NCBI RefSeq assembly: GCF_002007565.1
Contig: NZ_CP015625.1
Span: forward strand, 2,679,501-2,743,500
Direction: 5' to 3'
DNA length: 64,000 nt
Source: Ditibartonella choladocola
Lineage (GTDB): Bacteria; Pseudomonadota; Alphaproteobacteria; Rhizobiales; Rhizobiaceae
The translations under genes were made by a program, and so were the position numbers. The notes beneath the pieces are model-generated. The model did not search any database and was not told the DNA's origin. It worked only from the letters and a program-made list of their open reading frames with translations. Positions 28,550 through 37,878 of this stretch are shown here, piece by piece. The stretch's first letter is position 1. Each line of letters opens with the position of its first letter.

Positions 28550-28807
28550 ATGAGTGAAGTGACAGACGAAAAACAAGCAGTGGCTGTTGGCCAATTACGG
28601 TCTTTTATCGAACGTATCGAACGTCTCGAAGAAGAAAAGAAAACAATTTCCGACGACATCAAAGAGGTTTATGCCGAGCTTAAAGGAAGTGGTTTTGACA
28701 GCAAGGCGGTGCGCACAATCATCCGCTTGCGCAAAAAGGAAGACCACGAGCGGCAAGAAGAAGAAGCTATGATCCAGCTCTATAAAGATGCGCTTGGCAT
28801 GAGCTGA
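28550..28807 (+). CDS. gapR: GapR family chromosome-structuring protein (DUF2312)
   Basis: An 85-residue protein with a long coiled coil followed by a basic segment, reading [17 protein letters not shown], then [19 protein letters not shown] and IIRLRKK. This matches GapR of Caulobacter, which binds overtwisted AT-rich DNA ahead of replication and transcription and stimulates topoisomerases. The start has GGAGG 9 bp upstream. It is a single gene with a clean terminator. The AT-rich block at 16.6 kb is the kind of DNA GapR prefers. Confidence 0.92.
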   Translation: MSEVTDEKQAVAVGQLRSFIERIERLEEEKKTISDDIKEVYAELKGSGFDSKAVRTIIRLRKKEDHERQEEEAMIQLYKDALGMS

Positions 28808-28830
28808 TTTTTGAATTTTCTGAAAACTCT

Positions 28831-28859
28831 AAAGCCTTCCCTTTCGGGAAGGCTTTTTT
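28831..28859 (+). terminator. Intrinsic terminator of gapR
   Basis: AAAGCCTTCCC (28831-28841) pairs with GGGAAGGCTTT (28846-28856), loop TTTC, followed by a run of T. Confidence 0.88.
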
Positions 28860-29031
28860 GTTTATTATCTATTTTCTTTTATGATTGCGGCTTTTCCTTG
28901 CGCCACCGGTTATTTATCGGGTTCCGGTCACCCGCCAAATAAAAACCAACGCAAAACCGGTAGAAAACCGACACAAACCCGACCGACACGAAATTCACTT
29001 GAAGCTGAAACCTACAGCCTTTTAAACAAAG

Positions 29032-30837
29032 CTATTTTTCAAGTTCTTCTTTCAGCATTTCAAGCTCCAGCCATTCATTTTCCTTTGTTTCAAGGTCTTT
29101 GCGTTTTTGTTCGAGAAGGTGCGAAAGTTCCTCGAACCTTTTGGCATTTTTTGTATAAAGGTCAGGATCGGAAAACTCTTTTTCCATCTGCGCTATGTCG
29201 CGATGAAGCCCATCAATCTCCGAAGGCAATTTTTCCAAAGCGTATTTCTGTTTATAGGATAGCTTCTGTTTTGTTTCCCGTTTCACCTGTTCAACTGCGC
29301 CAGACGTTTGCGACGAGGACGGTTTCACGCCTTTCTTCTGTTCGATTTCCCGACCTTTTCGTTGCGCAATCATATCGCTATAGCCACCGGCATATTCAAG
29401 CCAGCGACCGTTACCTTCAGGGGCGATAATGCTGGTAACCGTACGATCAAGAAAATCGCGATCGTGGCTGACAAGCAAAACAGTTCCCGGAAAATTGCTT
29501 ACGAGTTCCTGCAAAAGATCGAGTGTTTCCATATCAAGGTCATTTGTAGGTTCGTCGAGTATCAAAAGATTTGCAGGACGTGACAAGACGCGCGCCAGCA
29601 TAAGCCGTGCTCTTTCACCGCCCGACAATTCCTTGATCGGTGTGCGCGCCTGTTCAGGTGAAAATAGAAAATCTTTCATATAGGAGACAACATGACGTTG
29701 TTCGCCATTGACGATAACACTGTCGCCGCGCCCGTCGGTCAAATAATGGGCGAGCGTTTCATTTTCATCAAGCGAGCGTTTTTGATCGAGCGTGGCAATT
29801 TCGAGATTGACGCCGAGTTTTACAGTTCCGCTATCGGGTGTCAAAACCCCGCTCAACATAGACAACAATGTTGTTTTACCAATGCCGTTGGGACCAACCA
29901 GTCCGATACGGTCACCGCGATGGATGCGGGTGGAAAAATGATCGACAAGCACATGTTCGCCGTAAGCCTTGCTGATATTTTTGGCTTCGATCACCAGCTT
30001 TCCGGATTCCTGTGAATCGCTCAACTCCATAACGGCATTGCCTTGCGGCCCGCGATAGTTCTTGTATTTTTGCCGCAGTTTCTGCAATTCATCAAGACGA
30101 CGCACATTGCGTTTGCGCCGCGCTGTAACACCATAGCGCAGCCAATGCTCTTCACGCACAATCTGGCGGCCGAGTTTTTGTTGCTCCATTTCTTCTTCTT
30201 CAAGAAGCTTGTCACGCCATTCCTCGAAAAAAGCAAAGCCTTTACCAAGGCGCTTTGTTTCGCCCCGATCAAGCCAGATTGTCGATTGCGAGACATTTTC
30301 CAGAAAACGGCGATCATGCGAAATCAATACAATGCTTGAACGTATCGTTTTGAGTTCACCTTCGAGCCATTCGATTGTCATGAGATCAAGATGGTTGGTC
30401 GGCTCGTCAAGAAGCAGAATATCGGGAGCGGGGGCAATGACGCGCGCCAATGCCGCGCGGCGTGCTTCACCACCGGAAAGCTGGTCGGGTTTTTCTTCTC
30501 CGCTCAATCCCAGATGATCGAGCATATAGCTGACACGGTGGACATCATCCAAAGGCCCCAGTCCGGCCTCGACATAGGCACGCACATTTTTAAAACCCTC
30601 AAGATCAGGTGCTTGGGGCAAATAGCGGATTGTTGCCGAGGGGTGCCGGAAAATTTCCCCGTCTGTCGGTTCGACAAGACCGGCTGCAATTTTCAAAAGC
30701 GTTGATTTACCCGACCCGTTACGACCAACAAGCGCAATACGATCGCCATTCGACACCGATAACGCGGCATCGGTCAGCAATGGTGTACCGCCAAAGGTAA
30801 GTGAAATATGATCGAGACGTAAAAGAGGAGGCGCCAT
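29032..30837 (-). CDS. uup: ABC-F family ATPase, Uup-like
   Basis: A 601-residue soluble protein with two ABC ATPase domains and no membrane part. Walker A motifs are GRNGSGKST near residue 38 and GPNGIGKTT near 316, signatures LSGGEARRAALAR and LSGGERARLMLAR, and Walker B ends EPTNHLD and EPTNDLD. The C-terminal 80 residues form the coiled coil typical of Uup. ABC-F proteins act on the ribosome or, for Uup, at branched DNA intermediates. All catalytic residues are intact. Confidence 0.92.
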   Translation of the reverse strand: MAPPLLRLDHISLTFGGTPLLTDAALSVSNGDRIALVGRNGSGKSTLLKIAAGLVEPTDGEIFRHPSATIRYLPQAPDLEGFKNVRAYVEAGLGPLDDVHRVSYMLDHLGLSGEEKPDQLSGGEARRAALARVIAPAPDILLLDEPTNHLDLMTIEWLEGELKTIRSSIVLISHDRRFLENVSQSTIWLDRGETKRLGKGFAFFEEWRDKLLEEEEMEQQKLGRQIVREEHWLRYGVTARRKRNVRRLDELQKLRQKYKNYRGPQGNAVMELSDSQESGKLVIEAKNISKAYGEHVLVDHFSTRIHRGDRIGLVGPNGIGKTTLLSMLSGVLTPDSGTVKLGVNLEIATLDQKRSLDENETLAHYLTDGRGDSVIVNGEQRHVVSYMKDFLFSPEQARTPIKELSGGERARLMLARVLSRPANLLILDEPTNDLDMETLDLLQELVSNFPGTVLLVSHDRDFLDRTVTSIIAPEGNGRWLEYAGGYSDMIAQRKGREIEQKKGVKPSSSQTSGAVEQVKRETKQKLSYKQKYALEKLPSEIDGLHRDIAQMEKEFSDPDLYTKNAKRFEELSHLLEQKRKDLETKENEWLELEMLKEELEK

Positions 30838-30894
30838 TATGATTCCATTCTGCTATTTAAGAGATTAATAGCAAAATATAACGTTTAAACACAT

Positions 30895-30927
30895 AAAATA
30901 AAAAAGGGTCAGCAAACCGACCCCTTT
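30895..30927 (-). terminator. Intrinsic terminator of the glycine-zipper gene
   Basis: AAAGGGTC (30903-30910) pairs with GACCCCTTT (30919-30927) with one bulge; on the minus strand a T-rich tract follows, 22 bp after the stop. Confidence 0.7.
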
Positions 30928-30949
30928 CAATTGCAAAGCCTTGAAAAAC

Positions 30950-31243
30950 TTATTGATATTGGTTGCAAGGTGCCTGATACATCTGCCCATAGGCATCGCG
31001 ATAATTACAATATTGAACGCCGTTACGCTTGGTTGCAACGCCAACCAGAGTACCGGCTGCCGCACCGATTGCAGCCCCTCTTAATGCTCCCTTGCCATTG
31101 CCCTTGATAGCGCCGCCTGCCAATGCACCCAGAGCTGCACCACCAACGCCATAACCGGCGGTACGTTGTTCATTCGGGGAACAGGCGACAGTTGCAAGTC
31201 CCAACGCCGAAACCATGGCAATTACAGAAATACGTTTAAACAT
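30950..31243 (-). CDS. Glycine-zipper (YMGG-like) lipoprotein
   Basis: A 97-residue protein with a lipoprotein-type signal (GLATVAC, acylated cysteine near residue 21) and a glycine zipper: GYGVGGAALGALAGGAIKG and GAAIGAAAGTLVGVA. Such proteins associate with the outer membrane. The C-terminal tail NYRDAYGQMYQAPCNQY is rich in Y, Q and N. The family is often stress-linked, but no role is established for this one. Single gene with its own terminator. Confidence 0.78.
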   Translation of the reverse strand: MFKRISVIAMVSALGLATVACSPNEQRTAGYGVGGAALGALAGGAIKGNGKGALRGAAIGAAAGTLVGVATKRNGVQYCNYRDAYGQMYQAPCNQYQ

Positions 31244-31393
31244 GTCGTCACTCTTTCTCTTTTTGATATTTTTGATACTGTGTCGTAATAATAAGGCAAA
31301 ACCAAGATAAAGTTAAAACTATCACTCACCTCATCCTGATTAATAAATATGGATAGGCCGCATTTTTTCCACCAACCTTGCAGTTAAAATTCG

Positions 31394-32029
31394 TCACACT
31401 TCAGGAAGTGTAGCCAACAACAGCGCCCGCCCCGTGGAAAGATGCAATTGAAGCTTGCCATTTACCTCGTTTGAAAGGGTCAATGATGAACCAAAGGGCA
31501 CATTTTTCTCGAAAAGCGGCCATCTCGCTCCCTCGATTGTAAGACCACCGAGGTCATCAAAGCCGATAAGACTGAAAATTGTACCAACAGGAAAATCGAA
31601 TGTATAATGTCCGGGAAGAATGGCATAACCTTCCTCGTTGCCGCTTGTTAAGAGAACGTCAATGCCCTTTTTTTTCATCGCCAATGCATGAGCAAAGTGG
31701 AAAAAAGCATGATCGGAACGTTTGCCCCCCAATGCGCCACATAAAATAATGCGTTCGGCTCCCCGTTCCAAAGCAAAATCAATCGCAAGTTCGCCATCTG
31801 TCTTGTCTTTAGCAACAGGAAATGACCGCTGCTCTATAGTATTGTATTTCAGTTTCAATCCGGATCCGGTTGAATCAAAATCACCCACCCATAATTCGGG
31901 TTTGACATGAAGAGCTTCAATATAACGTATTGCACCATCTGCAACGATGACATTGCTCTTGCCAATCTGGCTGATGAGCCGCCCGGTCACCTGAAGATGT
32001 CCATCAAGAACGATCGTATAGCTTTTCAT
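31394..32029 (-). CDS. thiN: Thiamine diphosphokinase
   Basis: A 211-residue kinase converting thiamine to thiamine diphosphate, the cofactor of transketolase encoded in this window. Motifs are VADGAIRY near residue 30, VGDFDSTGSG near 48, KDKTDGELAIDFAL near 75 and GGKRSDHAF near 101. The ATG at 32029 (MKSYTIVLDG) is preferred over one two codons earlier. It is divergent from the M48 protease gene. No TPP riboswitch was seen upstream. Confidence 0.92.
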   Translation of the reverse strand: MKSYTIVLDGHLQVTGRLISQIGKSNVIVADGAIRYIEALHVKPELWVGDFDSTGSGLKLKYNTIEQRSFPVAKDKTDGELAIDFALERGAERIILCGALGGKRSDHAFFHFAHALAMKKKGIDVLLTSGNEEGYAILPGHYTFDFPVGTIFSLIGFDDLGGLTIEGARWPLFEKNVPFGSSLTLSNEVNGKLQLHLSTGRALLLATLPEV

Positions 32030-32247
32030 AACCACTCCGATTTCCGGTTTTTACGTAGATTTCGCATTTTAATTTTCCAATCGGCATCTATTTGATTGTT
32101 CTGAGGTTAGCTATATGTCACAAGAATTGAAATCTATCCGTTCTATTATAGGGGAAATTTTGAAAAAGCCTGTTAGCTTCAAAGTTTTTCAGCCTTATAG
32201 TGTACTTTTATCAGTTTGCCTGCAATGAGGGTCAAGCACCAGTTACA

Positions 32248-33777
32248 ATGAGTAAACGCAGAAAAGATAACTCTATCAAGCCGCTTTTGTTGCAGCGCGA
32301 TGATAATCGTGCCGCGAAAGCCGCCGGTTTTGTCTTTTTTTTAGGTTTCGTTTTTTTTCCGTTAACTGGCTGCCAGCTTGTCGATTACAATAAGCCCGAC
32401 GGCGGTCTTATGCCTTCGGGCGCTCCTGTCACTGTCGACAAAGTGAGCAAGGGCGATTCTCTTGCGCAATTGGGAGCCTCCCAACACCCGCGGATTTTAC
32501 AAACCTATGGCGGTGAATATAGCGATCCGAAACTGGAGCGAATGGTTGCAAAAATTGTCGGAAGGCTCACAGCCGTCTCCGACAACCCCGATCAGACCTA
32601 CAGAATTACAATTTTGAACTCGCCCAATGTCAACGCTTTTGCGCTTCCCGGTGGCTATGTCTATGTCACACGCGGTCTTCTCGCACTTGCCAATGATTCA
32701 TCGGAAGTAGCCGCCGTTCTTGCCCATGAAATGGCACATGTCACCGCCAATCATGGTATTTTACGCCAGCAAAAAGAAGCCGAGGTGGAGCTTACAAATC
32801 AGGTTGTCAGTGAAGTTCTGGAAGATCATTCGGCCGAACGTGAAACAGCCATTCGCGGGAAACTGCGCCTTGCACAATTTTCGCGCAATCAGGAATTGCA
32901 GGCGGATGCAATCGGTATAAAAATGTTAGGGCGAGCAGGTTATGATCCGTTTGCGTCGCCACGTTTCCTCCAATCTATGGAAGCTTACGCCGCTTTTCGT
33001 AATGTTTCGGGTGCAACCGACGCAACACTCGACTTTCTGGCAAGTCACCCGTCAACGCCCCAACGTATCCAGCTTGCAACCGATCAGGCACGCAAAGTGG
33101 GGGCTCCCGGTGTCGGCAAAACCGACCGCGACGATTTTCTCAACGGTATTGACGGAATGATTTTCGGAGATACTGCCGATGAAGGATATATTCGCGGCAA
33201 CCAGTTCATTCACCCCAAATTGGGGATTACCTTTTCTGTTCCGCAGAATTTCACGATTGATAATTCGTCAAATGCTGTTATTGCGAGCGGCAATAATGAC
33301 ATCGCGATACGCTTTGACGGAGTCGCATTACCGCGCGGTTTAACGCCGGTTGACTATATAAAAAGCGGTTGGGTAAGCGGTCTTGATGCGTCCACTATCC
33401 GGCCTCTTACCATTAACGGTCTGGAAGCTGCCCGTGCCCATGCTGCCAATGATCGTTGGCAGTTCGATGTTGTCGTGATTTTCGTCAAAGATCGCGTATA
33501 CAGATTTTTGACGGCAGCCCAGAAAAACTCGACAGAACTTGATAGTATCGCAACTTCTACAACTTCGACTTTCAAAACCTTGTCGTCGCGCGAAATTTCC
33601 GCGCTCAAACCTTTGCGTATTCGTGTCATCAACGTCCGTTCGGGTGACACCGTCGCATCTCTTGCCACACACATGCAAGGCACCAACGCAAAAGAGAAAC
33701 TGTTGCGCATTATCAATGCACTCTCGCCGACTACAAATTTATCGGCCGGCGACAGGGTCAAGATTATTTCGGAATAA
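32248..33777 (+). CDS. M48 family zinc metalloprotease, lipoprotein (BepA-like)
   Basis: A 509-residue periplasmic protease. An N-terminal cytoplasmic basic stretch and hydrophobic segment end in the lipobox LTGC (C42). The zinc motif HEMAH is at residues 160-164, with the third ligand in the helix NQELQADAIG. Such proteases check outer-membrane protein assembly. The C-terminal domain ends with a segment resembling a LysM-like fold (RVINVRSGDTVASLA). The ATG at 32248 is preferred; the frame is open to 32200, but the extra residues are not family-like. Confidence 0.88.
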   Translation: MSKRRKDNSIKPLLLQRDDNRAAKAAGFVFFLGFVFFPLTGCQLVDYNKPDGGLMPSGAPVTVDKVSKGDSLAQLGASQHPRILQTYGGEYSDPKLERMVAKIVGRLTAVSDNPDQTYRITILNSPNVNAFALPGGYVYVTRGLLALANDSSEVAAVLAHEMAHVTANHGILRQQKEAEVELTNQVVSEVLEDHSAERETAIRGKLRLAQFSRNQELQADAIGIKMLGRAGYDPFASPRFLQSMEAYAAFRNVSGATDATLDFLASHPSTPQRIQLATDQARKVGAPGVGKTDRDDFLNGIDGMIFGDTADEGYIRGNQFIHPKLGITFSVPQNFTIDNSSNAVIASGNNDIAIRFDGVALPRGLTPVDYIKSGWVSGLDASTIRPLTINGLEAARAHAANDRWQFDVVVIFVKDRVYRFLTAAQKNSTELDSIATSTTSTFKTLSSREISALKPLRIRVINVRSGDTVASLATHMQGTNAKEKLLRIINALSPTTNLSAGDRVKIISE

Positions 33778-33806
33778 TTCCGGATGTTCGGATATAAATC
33801 TTTTAA

Positions 33807-34757
33807 TCAATAAGCCCATTGCGGACTTGAGGTGAAAGAAACTGTCAACCAGCGGTCGGGGCCTGCATGACCTATTTTATTGCCAATTTCGGAACGGATT
33901 TTATCAAGCTCCTCCACCTCGGCAATTTTATAATGCTCCGGCAAAATGAGGTGAATTTCTATCATGGTCGATCGCCCCACCTTGGCCAGATAGTTCTGGG
34001 AACCGACAAAGCCATATTTTTCCACGATTGCATCGACAACGGTATTAACATGTTCATCAAGATCAACCGGCGTTATCATGAGGATGTCGCGCATGGCACG
34101 CAAAACGGTTTTCACCGGCATTGGCAACATTATCAGCGCAATAAAAGCCAGAACAACCGGATCGATATAAGGCAGGATCCACTCATAATCTGTACCCTCT
34201 ATAAGGGTGGCAAAGCTGAAAGCAAATAAAAGTGCCAAGCCTATGCCGCCCGACACAATCCAGCTTTTCGCATCAATCGTTATAAAAGCCGATTTTAGAC
34301 GGCGATTGAAATAATGTTCGTAAAATGCCATGCCGAAGCACAGAAAAACTGCAAAAGTCGAAAACCAGATGGCGGCATCGAAATGCGGCAGTTTGCCACC
34401 GTTCAATATCTTTCCCGTCGCCTCGAACAAAGCGTAAATAATGGCAACCATCAAAGACAAACCGTTAATTGCCAGAAGCATAGGTTCAAGATGCCAGAAA
34501 CCGTATTGGAACCGCTCGATAAATTTTGGCGCTTTACGGCTGCGGCGATTGACATCAATCTCGATCAGACGAACGACCAGAAGCGCGGCAATGCTGAACA
34601 GACAATCAATCGACGAATACATTCCGTCGAAAATAATTGAAGAAGCTCCCGTCAGAATTCCGGTAATAACCGCAGCAACGGCCAGAACAATGGTTGCAAG
34701 AATGGAATAGGCAAGTATTTTTTGTTCAAGATGGGCGTTTCTGTCGAACGGTGACAA
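33807..34757 (-). CDS. Cation diffusion facilitator transporter
   Basis: A 316-residue inner-membrane divalent-cation/proton antiporter of the CDF family. The N-terminal membrane part shows the metal-site motif FDGMYSSIDCLFS (a D-x4-D pattern) in the second helix, and about six hydrophobic segments up to residue 215. The C-terminal domain (DLDEHVNTVVDAIV to the end) is the cytoplasmic ferredoxin-like dimer domain. The metal (zinc, iron or manganese) cannot be told from sequence. It is convergent with the M48 gene. Confidence 0.87.
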   Translation of the reverse strand: MSPFDRNAHLEQKILAYSILATIVLAVAAVITGILTGASSIIFDGMYSSIDCLFSIAALLVVRLIEIDVNRRSRKAPKFIERFQYGFWHLEPMLLAINGLSLMVAIIYALFEATGKILNGGKLPHFDAAIWFSTFAVFLCFGMAFYEHYFNRRLKSAFITIDAKSWIVSGGIGLALLFAFSFATLIEGTDYEWILPYIDPVVLAFIALIMLPMPVKTVLRAMRDILMITPVDLDEHVNTVVDAIVEKYGFVGSQNYLAKVGRSTMIEIHLILPEHYKIAEVEELDKIRSEIGNKIGHAGPDRWLTVSFTSSPQWAY

Positions 34758-34868
34758 ACGTAATTCTCCTGGCCGATTGTTCCGGCCAATTCTTCCAAAG
34801 CGATAGTGTCAGGTATTAGCTTGACTGCTCAAGATCGCTCAAGAAGACTTTACGCACTCGTTCAGCGA

Positions 34869-35780
34869 TCAAACCTGATAGGCATCCGCACTATTAACAG
34901 AAAGAAGATAATTTCGCAATTTTTCCATGGCGCGCGCTTCGATCTGGCGTACGCGTTCTTTGGAAATGCCCATTTTTTCACCCAGTGCCTCAAGGGTTGC
35001 ACCGTCATCATTCAACCGGCGGAAACGGATGATTTGTAGCTCCCTGTCGTTCAAAATCTGCAAAGCGTCATTGAGCCATTTGGAACGCCGATCACCGTCA
35101 ATTTCATCTTCGACCAACGCATCTTGCAAAGGATGTTCATCAACGAGCGAATCCATCTTGCTACCGGAATTTTCGTCATCGGCAATCATCGGTGCACTCA
35201 AGGAATTATCGGTCGTTGAAAAACGGAAATCCATGGTTTCAACATCGCCAACCGAAACACCCAACTGTTCAGCAATGTTACGGAAAATATCCTGTTTGGT
35301 GAGCGTTCTATCCTCAGTGGCGAGTTTTATGCGCAAACGACGCAAATTGAAGAAAAGTGCCTTTTGTGCGGAACTTGTACCGCCGCGCACAATCGACCAA
35401 TTCCGCAAAATATAATCTTGTATAGACGCTCTGATCCACCAGGTTGCATAGGTGGAAAAACGAACTTCGCGTTCAGGGTCAAAACGTGCAGCAGCTTCCA
35501 GCAGACCAACATAGCCTTCCTGAACAAGATCACCTAAAGGCAATTTGAAATGTTTGAACCTTCCGGCAATCGAAATGACAAGCCGCATATGGGAAACTGC
35601 AATCTTGTGCATTGCGACACTGTCCTGCTCATCGCGCCAACGCAATGCCAGAGAATGTTCGTCATTCCTTTCAAGATAGGGAGCGCGCATTGCCGAACGC
35701 ATCATGTTACGGCCAAGTGTATTGTCTGTTCCCGCAGTAAAATTTGTGATTAGTTGCGTTGACGTTGAGATGCCGGCCAT
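34869..35780 (-). CDS. rpoH: RNA polymerase sigma-32 factor
   Basis: A 303-residue heat-shock type sigma factor. Region 2 reads MRLVISIAGRFKHFKLPLGDLVQEG, then FDPEREVRFSTYATWWIRASIQDYI, the -10 binding and melting part; region 4 ends ALGEKMGISKERVRQIEARAMEKLR, the -35 helix-turn-helix. The ATG at 35780 has GAGGGG 7 bp upstream; the frame is open further but not family-like. Rhizobia have two RpoH proteins. The neighbours carD and fdxA suggest the RpoH2 type (oxidative stress), which is inference. It follows carD with a terminator between them. Confidence 0.9.
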   Translation of the reverse strand: MAGISTSTQLITNFTAGTDNTLGRNMMRSAMRAPYLERNDEHSLALRWRDEQDSVAMHKIAVSHMRLVISIAGRFKHFKLPLGDLVQEGYVGLLEAAARFDPEREVRFSTYATWWIRASIQDYILRNWSIVRGGTSSAQKALFFNLRRLRIKLATEDRTLTKQDIFRNIAEQLGVSVGDVETMDFRFSTTDNSLSAPMIADDENSGSKMDSLVDEHPLQDALVEDEIDGDRRSKWLNDALQILNDRELQIIRFRRLNDDGATLEALGEKMGISKERVRQIEARAMEKLRNYLLSVNSADAYQV

Positions 35781-35962
35781 GATTTGCCCCTCAGAAAATT
35801 TGTTGGTACACAAAAGCGACACATTCTGTGTTTCTTTCAGGCACACAACGCCCACCGAGGAACTTGGTTCCATAAAAAAACAATCAAAAGTTTAAAAAAA
35901 TCAACTTTCGGTATTTTTTTCACAATCATTCCGTGTTGAATTGATAAATGTAAACGGTTGCA

Positions 35963-35989
35963 AATAAAAAACCCGCTTTGAAAAGCGGG
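35963..35989 (-). terminator. Intrinsic terminator of carD
   Basis: CCCGCTTT (35972-35979) pairs with AAAGCGGG (35982-35989); the A-run at 35965-35971 gives a T-run on the minus strand. It lies 49 bp after the carD stop and upstream of rpoH. Confidence 0.85.
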
Positions 35990-36037
35990 CTTTTAGAAAA
36001 CTTGATTAACGAGTGGAATGTCTCTTCTTGACTTCAG

Positions 36038-36643
36038 TCAAGCAGCAACATTTTCACTATCTTCGCCATCTATATCAATGTCGATGTCGCTATCACCTTC
36101 GGCATCTGTTTTTGCACTACGCTTCGGGCTTTTTGCCAAATTGATTTCAATTGCGCGAACAGCTTCGGTTTCCGAAATTTTATTGACGACAGCAATTTCC
36201 CGCGCCATCCGGTCAAGTGCGGCTTCATAAAGCTGACGCTCGGAATAGGATTGTTCGGGCTGGTTATCCGCACGGAAAAGATCACGGACAACTTCCGCAA
36301 TCGAAATCAGATCACCGGAATTGATTTTTGCATCATATTCCTGTGCACGACGCGACCACATGGTACGCTTGATACGGGCGCGCCCTTGTAACACTTTCAA
36401 TGCACGGTCGACAAAATCTGTTTCAGACAATTTGCGCATGCCAATCGAAATAGCTTTGGCAACCGGCACTTTGACATGCATCTTGTCTTTTTCAAAATGG
36501 ATAACAAAGAGTTCAAGTTTAAGGCCGGCAACTTCCTGTTCTTCAATAGCAACAATCTGGCCGACACCGTGGGCAGGATAAACGATGTATTCTTGAGCCT
36601 TGAACCCCTGACGAGCCGGGGATTTTTTCTTGGGGGATGACAT
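36038..36643 (-). CDS. carD: CarD family transcriptional regulator
   Basis: A 201-residue protein that binds RNA polymerase and stabilises open complexes. The RNA polymerase interaction domain reads EYIVYPAHGVGQIVAIEE, then LELFVIHFEKDKMHVKVP; a helical DNA-contact domain follows, with RAQEYDAKINSGDL. The C-terminus has a basic segment and an acidic tail (DSDIDIDIDGED), the latter also low in sequence complexity. The ATG at 36643 (MSSPKKKS) is preferred over the ATG six codons earlier. The upstream region holds a 22-bp tandem repeat. Confidence 0.93.
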   Translation of the reverse strand: MSSPKKKSPARQGFKAQEYIVYPAHGVGQIVAIEEQEVAGLKLELFVIHFEKDKMHVKVPVAKAISIGMRKLSETDFVDRALKVLQGRARIKRTMWSRRAQEYDAKINSGDLISIAEVVRDLFRADNQPEQSYSERQLYEAALDRMAREIAVVNKISETEAVRAIEINLAKSPKRSAKTDAEGDSDIDIDIDGEDSENVAA

Positions 36644-37026
36644 ATTCTTAACCAACTCCATTTGTGCTCGGCATTGTTGCCGACAAACACAGGTTGAAGG
36701 CTCTGCAAATAAAGAGCCATATCCGACCCCCGAATTTTATGAACGTTCCTTTTGATTTAACTGGCGCAAAACAGTTTCATGCATTTGCAAAGATAGTTTC
36801 ATGCATTTGCAAAGCAAATGCGACTGTAAATCCATCAACCTCTACACAATCCGACTGGACGCGACAAACCCATCCACTAGAAAGTGCGAACTATGCCAGA
36901 TTAAAACACCTTTCGATGAGAAAAAGAAACGTCAACGACATCCGGTTTTCGGCTTAACGGAAAGACGATAACACAAAAAACCGTCGAAATCAATCATCGG
37001 CCAGTCAAGTTCAACTGATTATATAT
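36644..37026. other. Gap between carD and fdxA
   Basis: No gene recognised in 383 bp. It contains the tandem repeat at 36771-36814 and should hold the carD promoter on the minus strand. Confidence 0.5.
36771..36821. repeat. 22-bp tandem repeat, two copies, with a hairpin
   Basis: Copies at 36771-36792 and 36793-36814 differ only at the second base and share AGTTTCATGCATTTGCAAAG. The end of the second copy, GCATTTG, pairs with CAAATGC (36815-36821) around CAAAG, giving a perfect 7-bp hairpin. Confidence 0.8.
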
Positions 37027-37365
37027 CTAATCACCGGTTCCAGGTTTTGGCGAGAAGTATTTCTCCAGTTTTCCGGTAACACCATCCATTTCGGTTGCTT
37101 CGGGAAGCTGGTCCTTTTTGACGGTTATATTTGGCCATTTAGCCGAATATTCCATGTTGAGTTCAAGCCATTTTTCAAGTCCGGGTTCTGTATCAGGCTT
37201 GATTGCTTCTGCCGGACATTCCGGTTCACATACACCACAATCAATACATTCATCAGGGTGGATAACAAGCATGTTCTCCCCCTCATAGAAACAGTCGACC
37301 GGGCATACTTCAACGCAGTCAGTATATTTGCAGCGAATGCAATTGTCGGTCACAACATAGGTCAT
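37027..37365 (-). CDS. fdxA: Seven-iron ferredoxin FdxA
   Basis: A 112-residue electron carrier with one 3Fe-4S and one 4Fe-4S cluster. The cysteines are in [18 protein letters not shown] near residues 9-26 and [12 protein letters not shown] near 40-51. The C-terminal extension [18 protein letters not shown] is typical of alphaproteobacterial FdxA. The order helicase, S4 protein, fdxA, carD reads in one direction, as in other rhizobia. Confidence 0.95.
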   Translation of the reverse strand: MTYVVTDNCIRCKYTDCVEVCPVDCFYEGENMLVIHPDECIDCGVCEPECPAEAIKPDTEPGLEKWLELNMEYSAKWPNITVKKDQLPEATEMDGVTGKLEKYFSPKPGTGD

Positions 37366-37500
37366 TTTTCAATCTCCAGTGTTCACGTCAAGCGCATTCC
37401 GACAAAAGCCTGTCACACTTTTAAACGGAAATGAAACGATAACAGCAATGAGTTAACGTTTTTGACGGTCGGTTTCAACCCCGCATATGCACCAATATGT

Positions 37501-37878
37501 TCACATTTCCTGTTTTAGAAAGCGCAACAAATGTCGTCTGTCACGCTTTGTCGGTCGTGGCCCCGAAGAAATGACATTTTCCTGTCTGTCTGTCGGACTT
37601 ACTTCCGGCGTCAAATCTTCATAAAGCAATCTGGCTTCAGGAGCCGGCCCCCTACGCACGCCAAGCCCTGCAACTTTATAGACAACAACCGACCGTTCAA
37701 GACGAATAGTCAAAACATCTCCGACTTTTATGGAATAGCTCGACTTGTCAATCTTTACACGATTAACCCTGACCTTGCTGCCCTCGATCAGTTTGGCAGC
37801 AAGGCTACGCGTTTTGACCGTCCGCGAAAAAAACAACCACTTGTCCAGGCGCTGTTTAGGGACGGCCTCTTCAATCAT
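37501..37878 (-). CDS. S4 domain RNA-binding protein (Hsp15-like)
   Basis: A 125-residue basic protein. The S4 domain spans about residues 6-70: QRLDKWLFFSRTVKTRSLA, then LIEGSKVRVNRVKIDKSSY. Hsp15 binds 50S subunits carrying stalled peptidyl-tRNA. The arginine-rich C-terminus (RPTKRDRRHLLRFLK) should also bind RNA. The start overlaps the helicase stop by 4 bp, so the two RNA-directed proteins are translationally coupled. Confidence 0.88.
   Translation of the reverse strand: MIEEAVPKQRLDKWLFFSRTVKTRSLAAKLIEGSKVRVNRVKIDKSSYSIKVGDVLTIRLERSVVVYKVAGLGVRRGPAPEARLLYEDLTPEVSPTDRQENVISSGPRPTKRDRRHLLRFLKQEM

Noticed and set aside
31244..32199. TPP riboswitch near thiN
   Set aside because: No CTGAGA-type THI-box element was found on either strand around the gene.
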